DNA of 64,000 nt, taken from assembly GCF_036178845.1 (NCBI RefSeq), contig NZ_CP108070.1, forward strand, positions 2,604,001-2,668,000. Direction: 5' to 3'. This document shows, piece by piece, positions 43,298 to 51,396 of this stretch. Position 1 is the stretch's first letter, and every line of letters begins with the position of its first letter. A program made the translations under genes and the position numbers. The notes under the pieces were generated by a model. That model ran no database searches. It worked only from the letters and a program-made list of their open reading frames with translations, and was not told the origin of the DNA. Origin of the DNA: Streptomyces sp. NBC_00271. Its GTDB lineage: Bacteria; Actinomycetota; Actinomycetes; Streptomycetales; Streptomycetaceae.

Positions 43298-43714
43298 ATG
43301 AGTGACCTGCTCGAACGACTTCGCGGACGCGGCTGGCGGATGACCGCCCAGCGCCGGGTGGTCGCCGAGGTACTCGACGGCGAGCACGTGCACCTCACCG
43401 CGGACGAGGTGCTCGCACGCGCCACCACCCGGTTGCCGGAGATCTCCCGCGCGACCGTCTACAACACCCTCGGCGAGCTCGTTTCGCTCGGCGAGGTGAT
43501 CGAGGTGGCCACCGACGGCCGCGCCAAGCGCTACGACCCGAACGCCCACCACCCCCATCAGCACCTGGTGTGCTCGGGCTGCGGCGCCGTCCGGGACGTC
43601 CACCCCAACGGCGACCCCTTGTCCGATCTGCCCGCCTCCGAGCGGTTCGGCTTCACCGTCTCCGATGTCGAGGTGACCTACCGGGGCCTGTGCCCCGACT
43701 GCCGGCGCACATAG
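43298..43714 (+). CDS. Fur family regulator (FurA/CatR/PerR type)
   Basis: 138 residues. Winged helix GWRMTAQRRVVAEVL..LTADEVLARA..LPEISRATVYNTLGELV, regulatory-site residues DPNAHHPHQHLVCSGCGAV, and structural zinc cysteines CSGC and CPDC. Divergent from katG, so it is most likely the peroxide- or iron-sensing repressor of the katG operon. In-frame ATGs at 43280 and 43283 would add six or five residues; ATG 43298 has GGTGAG upstream. Confidence 0.93.
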   Translation: MSDLLERLRGRGWRMTAQRRVVAEVLDGEHVHLTADEVLARATTRLPEISRATVYNTLGELVSLGEVIEVATDGRAKRYDPNAHHPHQHLVCSGCGAVRDVHPNGDPLSDLPASERFGFTVSDVEVTYRGLCPDCRRT

Positions 43715-43805
43715 GACAGGTATCGCGCAAGCAACGAGTTTCAGCCACCGCACACCGACCGGCTCTTGAGCCAACCGCGTCCAGGCCCGATCCCCCGTAC
43801 TGTCA

Positions 43806-43849
43806 CCTTCACTCCGGCTCACACCGCCTTCGCCTCCGGTTCGCCCGGC
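43806..43849 (+). promoter_or_regulatory. Candidate Pho box upstream of PiT gene
   Basis: Consecutive 11-nt units GCTCACACCGC (43817-27), CTTCGCCTCCG (43828-38) and GTTCGCCCGGC (43839-49), with a shifted CTTCACTCCG before them. These resemble streptomycete PhoP direct repeat units (near GTTCACCCGGC). Position 29 nt before the transporter start and the phosphate-related operon support the call. Confidence 0.45.
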
Positions 43850-43877
43850 GTACGCCTGCGCTCGCTTCCATGAGGAG

Positions 43878-44384
43878 ATGGACCACATCACGTTCCTCGT
43901 GGCGGTCGTCATCGTCACGGCGTTGGCCTTCGATTTCACCAACGGATTCCACGACACGGCGAACGCGATGGCCACGTCCATCGCCACCGGGGCCCTCAAG
44001 CCGAGAACAGCGGTCCTCATCAGCGGCGTCCTGAACATCGGCGGAGCATTCCTGTCCACCGAGGTCGCAAAGACCATCTCGGGCGGCATCGTGGACGACA
44101 CCCTGGTCACCCCAGGGATGATCTTCGCGGGCCTGGTCGGGGCGATTCTCTGGAATCTGCTGACCTGGCTGCTCGGGCTGCCCTCCAGTTCCTCGCACGC
44201 CCTGTTCGGCGGACTGATCGGGGCGGTGTGGGTCGGCGCGGGCGAGCACGGCGTGCACTTCGACAAGGTGGTCGAGAAGGTGCTGATCCCGGCCGTGGCC
44301 TCGCCGATCGTGGCGGGCGTGGCCGCGCTGCTGGCCACCTACCTCGCGTACAAGATCACCGCAGAGCCCGCCAGGACTCGGTGA
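43878..44384 (+). CDS. PiT phosphate transporter, N-terminal half (gene split)
   Basis: 168 residues with about five membrane spans. The PiT signature FDFTNGFHDTANAMATSIATGAL is near residue 18. The frame stops at TGA 44382, where normal family members continue (YLAYKITARAR.DSVTKGFR). Adding one base near 44362 restores a single full-length PiT protein, so this is a 1-nt deletion or sequencing error, or a real split. The ATG abuts GAGGAG with no spacing. First gene of a phosphate block with a small membrane protein and PPK2. It would carry low-affinity phosphate uptake. Confidence 0.8.
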   Translation: MDHITFLVAVVIVTALAFDFTNGFHDTANAMATSIATGALKPRTAVLISGVLNIGGAFLSTEVAKTISGGIVDDTLVTPGMIFAGLVGAILWNLLTWLLGLPSSSSHALFGGLIGAVWVGAGEHGVHFDKVVEKVLIPAVASPIVAGVAALLATYLAYKITAEPARTR

Positions 44385-45031
44385 CCAAGGGCTTCCGGCT
44401 CGGCCAGATCGCCTCGGCCTCGCTCGTCTCCCTGGCGCACGGCACGAACGACGCCCAGAAGACGATGGGCGTCATCACGCTGACGCTGATCTCGGCGGGG
44501 GCGCTGGGGCACGACGCCGGTCCCCCGGTGTGGGTGATCGCGACCGCCGGTCTCGCCATCGGACTGGGCACCTACCTCGGCGGCTGGCGGATCATCCGCA
44601 CGATGGGCAAGGGGCTCACCGACATCCAGTCGCCCCAGGGCTTCGCGGCCGAGGCCGCCGCCACCACCGTGATCCTCACCTCCGCCCACCTGGGTTTCGC
44701 GCTCTCCACCACACAGGTCTGCTCCGGCGGCATCCTCGGCGCCGGTCTGGGCAGGCGACTGGCCGAGGTCCGCTGGGGCACCGCGGGCCGCATGGTGATC
44801 GCCTGGCTGGTCACGCTGCCCGCCGCCGCGCTGGTCGGCGGGGTCTCGGCGAGCGTGGTGAAACACGGCGGCACCTTCGGCACCGTGGTGATCGCCCTGT
44901 GCGCCGCCGCGGTCGCCGCGTTCATCGTGCTCACCTCGCGCCGCAACCCGGTGCGCGCGGACAACGTGAACGACGCCCACCAGGTCACCGTCCGTGCCGC
45001 TGCGCCGACGACCGTCGGCACCGTCGCCTGA
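44381..45031 (+). CDS. PiT phosphate transporter, C-terminal half (gene split)
   Basis: 216 residues if started at GTG 44381, which overlaps the preceding TGA (GTGA). The second PiT signature SLAHGTNDAQKTMGVITL appears near residue 20, followed by five or six spans. The two halves correspond to the two inverted repeats of PiT proteins. The overlap would allow coupled translation of two separate subunits, but a simple frameshift in an originally single gene is the more ordinary reading. Confidence 0.75.
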   Translation: MTKGFRLGQIASASLVSLAHGTNDAQKTMGVITLTLISAGALGHDAGPPVWVIATAGLAIGLGTYLGGWRIIRTMGKGLTDIQSPQGFAAEAAATTVILTSAHLGFALSTTQVCSGGILGAGLGRRLAEVRWGTAGRMVIAWLVTLPAAALVGGVSASVVKHGGTFGTVVIALCAAAVAAFIVLTSRRNPVRADNVNDAHQVTVRAAAPTTVGTVA

Positions 45032-45050
45032 GCCAAGGGGAAGTCGTACG

Positions 45051-45287
45051 ATGCATGTGGACTGGACCGCACTCGGTGAGGTCACCGCGGTGAGCATCGC
45101 CGTCAGTGTAGGAGTGGTGGTCGTCTTCGCGCTCGGCGTGCTGGGCGTCTCCCAGGTCGAGGCGGCACGCGAGAAGGACGCCGACGGCACCCACGCCCTC
45201 GGCTTCGCACAGGCCGGACTGTGTTTCCTGGCCTGCGCGGCGGTCGTCGCGTACGGAATTTACCTGATCGTGCCGCAGTTCCACTGA
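45051..45287 (+). CDS. Small two-span membrane protein in phosphate operon
   Basis: 78 residues, two membrane spans (about 10-32 and 52-74) joined by the polar loop QVEAAREKDADGTHAL. AAGGGGAAG precedes ATG 45051. Located 19 nt after the PiT gene and 21 nt before PPK2, so in the same operon. No named family recognised; an accessory role to the transporter is inferred from position. Confidence 0.75.
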   Translation: MHVDWTALGEVTAVSIAVSVGVVVVFALGVLGVSQVEAAREKDADGTHALGFAQAGLCFLACAAVVAYGIYLIVPQFH

Positions 45288-45308
45288 AATGAAGCCGGGG
45301 AGGCCGCT

Positions 45309-46193
45309 ATGACACCATTGCTGACGGGTCTGACCGTCGATTACAGCGACCACGACGACCCGGTACTGATCCGGTCGGACGGCAGTCCGGTGGAGACCTG
45401 GCGCGAGAACTACCCGTACCACGAGCGCATGGAGCGCAAGGAGTACGAGTGGCACAAACGCCTCCAGCAGATAGAACTGCTGAAGCTGCAGAGTTGGATC
45501 AAGGCGACCGGCCGCCGCCTGGTCATCGTCTTCGAGGGGCGTGACGCGGCCGGCAAGGGCGGCACGATCAAGCGGTTCACCGAGCATCTCAATCCGCGCG
45601 GCGCCCGGGTGGTGGCGCTGGAGAAGCCGACCGAGCGCGAGCGCGGCCAGTGGTACTTCCAGCGGTACGCGGAGCACCTGCCGACCGCGGGCGAGATCGT
45701 GATGTTCGACCGGTCCTGGTACAACCGGGCCGGCGTCGAGCGGGTGATGGGCTTCTGCACGGACGACGAGTACCACCGCTTCATGCGGCAGGCGCCCGCC
45801 TTCGAACGGATGCTCGTCGACGACGGGGTGGACCTGATCAAGTTCTGGTTCTCCGTGTCGCAGGGCGAGCAGCGCACCCGTTTCACGATCCGCCAGGTCG
45901 ATCCCGTACGACAGTGGAAGCTCAGCCCCATGGACCTGGCCTCCTTGGACCGCTGGGACGACTACACCGCCGCCAAGGTCTCCATGTTCCGCGAGACGGA
46001 CACCGAACAGGCCCCCTGGACCGTGGTGAAGAGCAACGACAAGAAGCGGGCGCGCGTCGAGGCGATGCGCAGCGTCCTGGCCCGCTTCTCCTACACGGAC
46101 AAGGACGAGGAGGTCGTCGGCAGCCCGGACCCGAGCATCGTGGGCGCGGCGGCGAACCTGCTGGAGGCGGGCGAGGACGACACCGGCCACTGA
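45309..46193 (+). CDS. ppk2: Polyphosphate kinase 2 (class I)
   Basis: 294 residues. Walker A VFEGRDAAGKGGTIKRF near residue 75, Walker B EIVMFDRSWYNRAGVERVMGFC near 135, and the lid RQVDPVRQWKLSPMDL near 200. PPK2 enzymes transfer phosphate between polyphosphate and nucleoside diphosphates. Single-domain class I length. Sits in an operon with phosphate transport genes, fitting storage or use of imported phosphate. Confidence 0.95.
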   Translation: MTPLLTGLTVDYSDHDDPVLIRSDGSPVETWRENYPYHERMERKEYEWHKRLQQIELLKLQSWIKATGRRLVIVFEGRDAAGKGGTIKRFTEHLNPRGARVVALEKPTERERGQWYFQRYAEHLPTAGEIVMFDRSWYNRAGVERVMGFCTDDEYHRFMRQAPAFERMLVDDGVDLIKFWFSVSQGEQRTRFTIRQVDPVRQWKLSPMDLASLDRWDDYTAAKVSMFRETDTEQAPWTVVKSNDKKRARVEAMRSVLARFSYTDKDEEVVGSPDPSIVGAAANLLEAGEDDTGH

Positions 46194-46209
46194 GCGCGGC
46201 GGAGTTCCC

Positions 46210-46575
46210 TCAGTCGTGCGGCGGGCGGTCGGTGAGGCGGTGGTCGGCGAGGTTCAGCGCCTCGTCGACGACTCGGCGCAGATGGCCGTCACCGAGTGAG
46301 TAGACGACCCGGCGGCCTTCCTTCCGGGTGTTCACCAGACCGGCGAGACGCAGCCGGGCCAGATGCTGGCTGACGGCCGGGCGCGCGGCCCCGCACGCCT
46401 CGGTGAGCGTCGTGACATCGGCCTCTTGGCCGGTCAGCGCGTGCAGGAGGGCGAGCCGGGTGCGGTCGCCCAGGAGGGCGAGGAGTTCGGCGGCGAGCGC
46501 GAACTGTTCCTCGCCGGGGGTTCGCGGATGCGCATCATGCGCAGGTGATAGGTGCATGCGTGCGCTCATACGCAC
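46210..46575 (-). CDS. ArsR/SmtB family metal-responsive regulator
   Basis: Up to 121 residues. ArsR winged helix: LALLHALTGQEADVTTLTEACGAARPAVSQHLARLRLAGLVNTRKEGRRVVYSL. The N-terminus is His-rich (MHLSPAHDAHP) and the C-terminal helix has H..DEALNLADHRL, possible metal ligands. Divergent from a CDF exporter, so it is likely a Zn, Co or Ni sensing repressor of that gene. The start could be 46575 or the internal ATG at 46557; the longer form overlaps operator-like palindromes. Confidence 0.9.
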   Translation of the reverse strand: MRMSARMHLSPAHDAHPRTPGEEQFALAAELLALLGDRTRLALLHALTGQEADVTTLTEACGAARPAVSQHLARLRLAGLVNTRKEGRRVVYSLGDGHLRRVVDEALNLADHRLTDRPPHD

Positions 46576-46580
46576 ATAAT
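46530..46580 (+). promoter_or_regulatory. ArsR/CDF operator-promoter region
   Basis: Palindromes GCGCAT-C-ATGCGC (46530-46542) and TGCGT-N8-ACGCA (46557-46574), then a CATAAT -10 hexamer (46575-46580). ATG 46587 lies exactly where the transcript would start, so a leaderless CDF mRNA is possible. The second palindrome is placed to block this promoter. Confidence 0.45.
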
Positions 46581-46631
46581 GGTCCCATGGGCGCCGACAC
46601 GTCCACTCCCGCGCACCGGAAGGGGACCCCC

Positions 46632-47798
46632 GTGAGCGACCGGCACCACGACCACGGCCACGACGACAGCGGCGGTCACGGCCACTCCCACGATCACGGC
46701 ACGCCCCCCGGCCATGACCACGGTCACGGCCACAGCCACGGCCGCTTGGGGCACGACCACCCGCAGCCCCCTCCCCCTCCGCATCCCCACGCCCACCCCC
46801 ACAGCACCTCGTCCGGGCTCCTCTCCCGTCTCCGTCACCTCCTCACTCCCCACTCCCACGAGACCGGCGACAAGCTCGACTCCGCGCTGGAGTCCTCGGC
46901 GCGCGGTATGCGAGCCCTGTGGGTGTCCCTCGTCGTCCTCGGTACCACCGCCGTGGCGCAGGCGGTCGTGGTCGTGATCTCCGGATCGGTCGCGCTGCTC
47001 GGCGACACGGTGCACAACGCCGCCGACGCGCTCACGGCCGTCCCCCTCGGCATCGCGTTCGTGCTGGGCCGACGCGCGGCGACGCGTCGCTTCACCTACG
47101 GCTACGGCCGGGCGGAGGACCTCGCGGGCATCGTGATCGTGCTGACGATCGCCGCGTCCGGTGCCTTCGCGGCCTGGACCGCGGTCGAGCGGCTGGTCGA
47201 CCCGCGCCCCCTGCACCACATCCCGGTCGTCGCGGCGGCCGCGCTGATCGGCTTCTTCGGCAACGAGTGGGTCGCCCGGCACCGCATCCGGGTCGGGCGT
47301 GAGATCGGCTCGGCCGCCCTCGTCGCGGACGGCCTCCATGCCCGTACGGACGGATTCACGTCACTGGCGGTGCTGGTGGGGGCGGGCGGCGCGGCACTGG
47401 GGTGGCAACTCGCCGACCCGCTGGTGGGCCTGGCGATCACGGCCGGGATCCTGCTGGTGCTGCGCGACGCCGCCCGCGAGGTCTTCCGGCGTGTGATGGA
47501 CGCCGTGGACCCGGAGTTGGTCGACTCGGCCGAACGGGCCCTGCGGGAGATCCCCGGCGTGCACGGGGTGGGTGAGCTGCGGCTGCGCTGGATCGGACAC
47601 CGGCTGCGCGCCGAGGTGGCGGTCGTGGTGGACGGCGAGGCGAGTGTGCGACAGGCGCACCGGATCGCCGTCGAGGCCGAACACGCCCTGCTGCACGCCG
47701 TACCGAAGCTCACCGCGGCCCTCGTACACGCCGATCCGGCCCCCGCGCCGGGCGAGACGGACCCGCACCTGGCGCTGGCGCATCACATGGTCGCCTGA
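46632..47798 (+). CDS. Cation diffusion facilitator (CzcD-like metal exporter)
   Basis: 388 residues from GTG 46632 (AGGGGA upstream); ATG 46587 is an in-frame leaderless alternative. The first 75 residues are extremely His-rich (HHDHGHDDSGGHGHSHDHG and more), a metal-loading loop. Six membrane spans follow, with HNAAD in span 2 and HARTD in span 5, the transport-site motifs, then a cytoplasmic ferredoxin-like domain. It exports zinc or a similar divalent metal. Regulated by the divergent ArsR protein. Confidence 0.94.
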   Translation: MSDRHHDHGHDDSGGHGHSHDHGTPPGHDHGHGHSHGRLGHDHPQPPPPPHPHAHPHSTSSGLLSRLRHLLTPHSHETGDKLDSALESSARGMRALWVSLVVLGTTAVAQAVVVVISGSVALLGDTVHNAADALTAVPLGIAFVLGRRAATRRFTYGYGRAEDLAGIVIVLTIAASGAFAAWTAVERLVDPRPLHHIPVVAAAALIGFFGNEWVARHRIRVGREIGSAALVADGLHARTDGFTSLAVLVGAGGAALGWQLADPLVGLAITAGILLVLRDAAREVFRRVMDAVDPELVDSAERALREIPGVHGVGELRLRWIGHRLRAEVAVVVDGEASVRQAHRIAVEAEHALLHAVPKLTAALVHADPAPAPGETDPHLALAHHMVA

Positions 47799-47802
47799 CC
47801 GG

Positions 47803-48360
47803 TCAGGCGATGCCCAGCCCCTCCAGCACCACCGCGTTCGGCAGTTCGGCGAACGCCTTGCCGGGTACCAGCAGCTTCCCGCGCCGCCGGCCACTGCCCA
47901 CCAGGACGTACGGCAGCTCGACGACCGCCGAGTCCACCAGCACCGGCCAGTCGCCCGGCAGCCCGATCGGGGTGATACCGCCGTACTCCATGCCGCTCTC
48001 GCCGGTGGCGGTGTCCATCGGGGCGAACGAGGCCTTGCGGGCGCCGAGTTGGCGGCGGACGACGCCGTTGACGTCGACGCGGGTGGCGGAGAGGACCACG
48101 CAGGCGGCGAGCGTGGTCTCACCGCCGCGCTTGCCCGCGACGACCACGCAGTTGGCGGACTGGTCCAGCAGCTCCTTGCCGTAGTGCTCGACGAAGGTCG
48201 CGGTGTCGGCCCACTCGGGGTCCGTGTCGACGTACACGATCTGGTCGGCGGGGACGGTGCCGCGCCAGTGGCGTACACCGTCCGCGACCGGGCGGGTGAG
48301 CTCGTCGAGGCAGTCGGGGGCGGCCGTGGCGTGGTCGAAGTGTCCGATGGGAGCGCGCAT
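47803..48360 (-). CDS. YbaK/ProX-type aminoacyl-tRNA deacylase
   Basis: 185 residues. YbaK/EbsC domain: QSANCVVVAGKRGGETTLAACVVLSATRVDVNGVVRRQLGARKASFAPMDTA, and the glycine motif GMEYGGITPIGLP. The family hydrolyses mischarged tRNAs such as Cys- or Ala-tRNAPro. An N-terminal extension of about 60 residues precedes the core. Convergent with the CDF gene with only 4 nt between stops. Confidence 0.9.
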   Translation of the reverse strand: MRAPIGHFDHATAAPDCLDELTRPVADGVRHWRGTVPADQIVYVDTDPEWADTATFVEHYGKELLDQSANCVVVAGKRGGETTLAACVVLSATRVDVNGVVRRQLGARKASFAPMDTATGESGMEYGGITPIGLPGDWPVLVDSAVVELPYVLVGSGRRRGKLLVPGKAFAELPNAVVLEGLGIA

Positions 48361-48403
48361 GACGGCACGCTAACAGCCGCTCCGGTCCGCCCGGTGGGGT
48401 GTC

Positions 48404-48976
48404 TCAGTGCACGAGCGGCACCGACACCGCCATGACCATCTCCACCGGCACGTCGCCCTTGTTGGCGTATGTATGGGGGGTGTTGGCCTCGAAGGACACG
48501 CTCGCGCCCTCGGGGACGCGGTAGTCGGTCCCGTCGACGACGAGAGTGAGGTCGCCCGCAATGACGTGGACGAGTTCGACCGTCCCCGTGGGGTGCGGGT
48601 CGGAGGGGCTGCCGTCGCCCGGCATGAGCCGCCAGTCCCACATCTCCAGCGGTCCGGGCGCCTCGGTACCGGCGAGGAGGCGGTTGTAGCTGCCCGCGTC
48701 CGTGTGCCACAGCCGTACGGCCTGCTCGGCCGGGACGATCCGGACCTTGGGGCCCTGCTCGTAGTCGAGGAGGGTCGTGATGCTGACGCCGAGCGCGTCA
48801 CCGATCTTCACGACGGTACCGATGCTGGGGTTGGTCCTGGCCTGCTCGATCTGGATGAGCATGCCGCGGCTGACTCCGGCGCGGCCGGCGAGCACGTCCA
48901 GGGTGAAGCCGCGCTCGGTGCGCCAGCGCTTGACGTTGCGCGCCAGCGACTGGGTCAGCAGGTCGAGATCCGACAC
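48404..48976 (-). CDS. XRE-cupin transcriptional regulator
   Basis: 190 residues from GTG 48976 (GGACGG upstream). An XRE helix-turn-helix at residues 9-65 (FTLDVLAGRAGVSRGMLIQIEQARTNPSIGTVVKIGDAL) is followed by a cupin ligand domain with HPTGTVELVHVIAGDL and NTPHTYANKGDVPVEM. Such proteins sense small metabolites, often amino acids or polyamines. The divergent EamA transporter, 107 bp away across a promoter with two GTTCA palindromes, is the likely target. Confidence 0.93.
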   Translation of the reverse strand: MSDLDLLTQSLARNVKRWRTERGFTLDVLAGRAGVSRGMLIQIEQARTNPSIGTVVKIGDALGVSITTLLDYEQGPKVRIVPAEQAVRLWHTDAGSYNRLLAGTEAPGPLEMWDWRLMPGDGSPSDPHPTGTVELVHVIAGDLTLVVDGTDYRVPEGASVSFEANTPHTYANKGDVPVEMVMAVSVPLVH

Positions 48977-49010
48977 ATTCCGTCCATGAGTCTGCGTCCA
49001 ATATTTTAGA

Positions 49011-49065
49011 TTACAGAGTTCAATAGAATGAACTATGCTGTGGTGCACCTGATCGTTCACTGAAC
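49011..49065 (+). promoter_or_regulatory. EamA promoter with two GTTCA palindromes
   Basis: TTACAG (49011-49016), 17-nt spacer, TATGCT (49034-49039). The spacer is filled by AGTTCA-N6-TGAACT (49017-49034), and a second site GTTCA-C-TGAAC lies at 49055-49065, centres about 35 bp apart. The layout predicts repression by the divergent XRE-cupin protein. The region is an AT-rich island. Confidence 0.65.
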
Positions 49066-49083
49066 TGTACTGCGAGGGGCCCG

Positions 49084-49950
49084 ATGACGGCACAGACAGC
49101 GCTCTTCGCCCTGGCCACCAGCCTCCTGTGGGGCCTGGCCGACTTCGGCGGAGGGCTGCTGACCCGGCGTACGCCCGCGCTCACCGTGGTCGTCGTCTCG
49201 CAGTCGATCGCGGCTGCGGTCCTGGGCGCGATCGTGGTCGCGACCGGCGGCTGGAGCGCGGCGGGACCGCAGCTGTGGTTCGCCTTCGCCGCGGGACTCG
49301 TGGGACCGGTCGCGCTGCTCTCCTTCTACAAGGCGCTCGCCCTGGGCCCGATGGGCGTCGTCTCCCCACTCGGCTCCCTGGCCGTGGCCGTCCCCATCAC
49401 CGTGGGACTCTTCCTCGGCGAGCGCCCCGGGCTGACGCAGGTGGCGGGCATCGTGGTCGCCGTCGTGGGCGTCGTACTCGCCGGCGGGCCCCAGTGGAGA
49501 GGCGCCCCCGTGCAGCGGCAGGCGGTCCTCCTCACTCTGATCGCCGCGCTCGGCTTCGGCACGGTGTTCGTGCTGATCGCGGAGGCGTCCTCGTCGGTGA
49601 CCGGGCTGTTCCTCGCGCTGTTCGTGCAGCGCCTGACCAACGTCGCCACCGGTGGCGCGGCGCTCCTCGTCTCCGTGCGGCGCGGCGCCGCCGCCCTTCC
49701 CGAGGGTGGTTTCCCCTGGCGCTCCCTGCCCGCGCTCGCCTTCGTGGGCCTCGCGGACGTCGCGGCGAACGGCACGTACTCCGTCGCCGCCCAGCACGGC
49801 CCGGTCACGGTGGCAGCCGTCCTCGCCTCGCTCTATCCGGTGGTCACGGCCCTCGCCGCACGGGGCTTCCTCAGCGAACGGCTGCGCGGAATCCAGGCCG
49901 CGGGCGCGGGCCTGGCGCTGGTCGGCACGGTGCTGCTGGCCACCGGCTGA
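49084..49950 (+). CDS. EamA/DMT family transporter
   Basis: 288 residues with ten membrane spans in two EamA repeats (LLWGLADFGGGLL.. and ..GFGTVFVLIAEASS). Probably exports or imports a small metabolite, perhaps an amino acid. GAGGGGCCCG precedes the ATG. Controlled, by position, by the divergent XRE-cupin regulator. Confidence 0.93.
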   Translation: MTAQTALFALATSLLWGLADFGGGLLTRRTPALTVVVVSQSIAAAVLGAIVVATGGWSAAGPQLWFAFAAGLVGPVALLSFYKALALGPMGVVSPLGSLAVAVPITVGLFLGERPGLTQVAGIVVAVVGVVLAGGPQWRGAPVQRQAVLLTLIAALGFGTVFVLIAEASSSVTGLFLALFVQRLTNVATGGAALLVSVRRGAAALPEGGFPWRSLPALAFVGLADVAANGTYSVAAQHGPVTVAAVLASLYPVVTALAARGFLSERLRGIQAAGAGLALVGTVLLATG

Positions 49951-49966
49951 CCCCTGCCGATCGGCC

Positions 49967-50734
49967 TCAGGACGACTCGGCGTCCAGCTCCGCCAGCCGC
50001 TCCACGGTCTCCTCGTCCAGCTCCGACAGCGCGAGCAGTTGCTCCGGGGTCACCCCGTCGGGAATCGGGACCGGCGCGGGCGTCCGCAGCGGCGGCTGCC
50101 AGCCGTCGACCGCGTCCCAGCGCCGTACGACCCGGGCCGGAGCCCCCGCCACGACCGAGTGGTCCGGCACCGCGCCGCGCACCACCGCGCCGGCCGCCAC
50201 CACGACGTTCCGCCCGATCCGCGCCCCCGGCAGGATCACCGCCCCGGTGCCGATCCAGCAGCCGGATCCGATCTCCACCGGCTCCATCCGGGGCCACTGC
50301 TTGCCGATGGGCACGTGCGGATCGTCGTACGAGTGGTTCGTGGACGTCACGTACACATACGGGCCGAAGTAGCAGTCGCTGCCGATCGTGACCGTCGTGT
50401 CGGCGATGACATGGCTGCCGCGGCCGAGCACGACACCGTCGCCGACACGCAGGATCGGGTCGGCGCCGAGGTCGAGGTCGGGCATCAGACCGGCGGTGAG
50501 GGTGACCTGTTCGCCGACGATGCAGTGGGCGCCGAGGTGGATCCAGGGTTCGCCGAAGACGGTGCCGAGCGGGAAGGCGAGTCTGGTACCCGTTCCCATC
50601 GCGCCGAAGCGCAGCCGCCCCGGGTGCTCGGCCGTCACCGAACCCGTGCGCTGCACCCAGGCCCAGCACGCGTGGACGGCGCGCTGCGCGAGGCGGCGCC
50701 GCCATGATGAGAACACGTTCCTGTTGCTGGGCAC
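49967..50734 (-). CDS. Hexapeptide-repeat acyltransferase
   Basis: 255 residues. Left-handed beta-helix repeats run from about residue 95 to 200 (VLGRGSHVIADTTVTIGSDCYFG, IGSGCWIGTGAVILPGARIGRNVVVAAGAVV), with the acceptor loop STNHSYDDPHVPIGKQ and the exit VVAGAPARVV. Resembles LpxA-like/sugar O-acetyltransferases; the substrate is unknown. The C-terminal 50 residues form a charged tail (LSELDEETVERLAEL). GTG 50734 start. Convergent with the EamA gene and divergent from the gamma-carbonic anhydrase gene. Confidence 0.9.
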   Translation of the reverse strand: MPSNRNVFSSWRRRLAQRAVHACWAWVQRTGSVTAEHPGRLRFGAMGTGTRLAFPLGTVFGEPWIHLGAHCIVGEQVTLTAGLMPDLDLGADPILRVGDGVVLGRGSHVIADTTVTIGSDCYFGPYVYVTSTNHSYDDPHVPIGKQWPRMEPVEIGSGCWIGTGAVILPGARIGRNVVVAAGAVVRGAVPDHSVVAGAPARVVRRWDAVDGWQPPLRTPAPVPIPDGVTPEQLLALSELDEETVERLAELDAESS

Positions 50735-50864
50735 CCGCTCACCGTACTCAGGGCGGCCTGGGCCCAGCAGGGATCACCGCTGTGATCTTCGCCCCACCGG
50801 GGCCGGGAGCGATGGCATACGGTGCCGCTGTACCACCGCCGCCGACGACAACGAGGAGACGCTG

Positions 50865-51395
50865 ATGACGCAGCAGGCGCTGATCATGGGGATCGGCGGC
50901 AAGGACCCGCAGGTGGACCCGGATGCGTTCACGGCACCGATGTCCGTGGTGATCGGGGACGTCACCCTGCACGCGGGCGCGAGCGTCTGGTACGGCGCGG
51001 TACTGCGCGCCGACTTCGGTCCGATCGTCATCGGCGCCGACAGCAACATCCAGGACAACTGCACCCTTCACGTCGACCCCGGCTTCCCGATCACGGTCGG
51101 CGAGCGCGTCTCGGTCGGCCACAACGCCGTACTGCACGGCGCGACGGTCGAGGACGACTGCCTGATCGGCATGGGCGCCACGGTCCTCAACGGCGCGGTG
51201 ATCGGCGCCGGTTCCCTGGTGGCGGCCCAGGCCCTGGTCCCCCAGGGGATGCAGGTCCCGCCGGGCTCCCTGGTGGCCGGAGTCCCCGCCAAGGTGAAGC
51301 GCCCGCTGACGGAGGAGGAACGCCAGGGCCTCACCCTGAACGGCACCTTCTACGTGGACCTGGCAAAGACGCACAAGGAAGCACACGGGAGCTGA
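50865..51395 (+). CDS. Gamma-carbonic anhydrase family protein
   Basis: 176 residues, a trimeric beta-helix protein. The metal ligands can be placed: NIQDNCTLHVDPG and VSVGHNAVLHGATVED give three His. Other motifs are ASVWYGAVLRAD and VAGVPAKVKRPL. Family members bind Zn or Fe and may hydrate CO2 or act as acyltransferases; activity here is not certain. GAGGAGAC precedes ATG 50865. A hairpin begins 2 nt after the stop. Confidence 0.93.
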   Translation: MTQQALIMGIGGKDPQVDPDAFTAPMSVVIGDVTLHAGASVWYGAVLRADFGPIVIGADSNIQDNCTLHVDPGFPITVGERVSVGHNAVLHGATVEDDCLIGMGATVLNGAVIGAGSLVAAQALVPQGMQVPPGSLVAGVPAKVKRPLTEEERQGLTLNGTFYVDLAKTHKEAHGS

Positions 51396-51396
51396 A

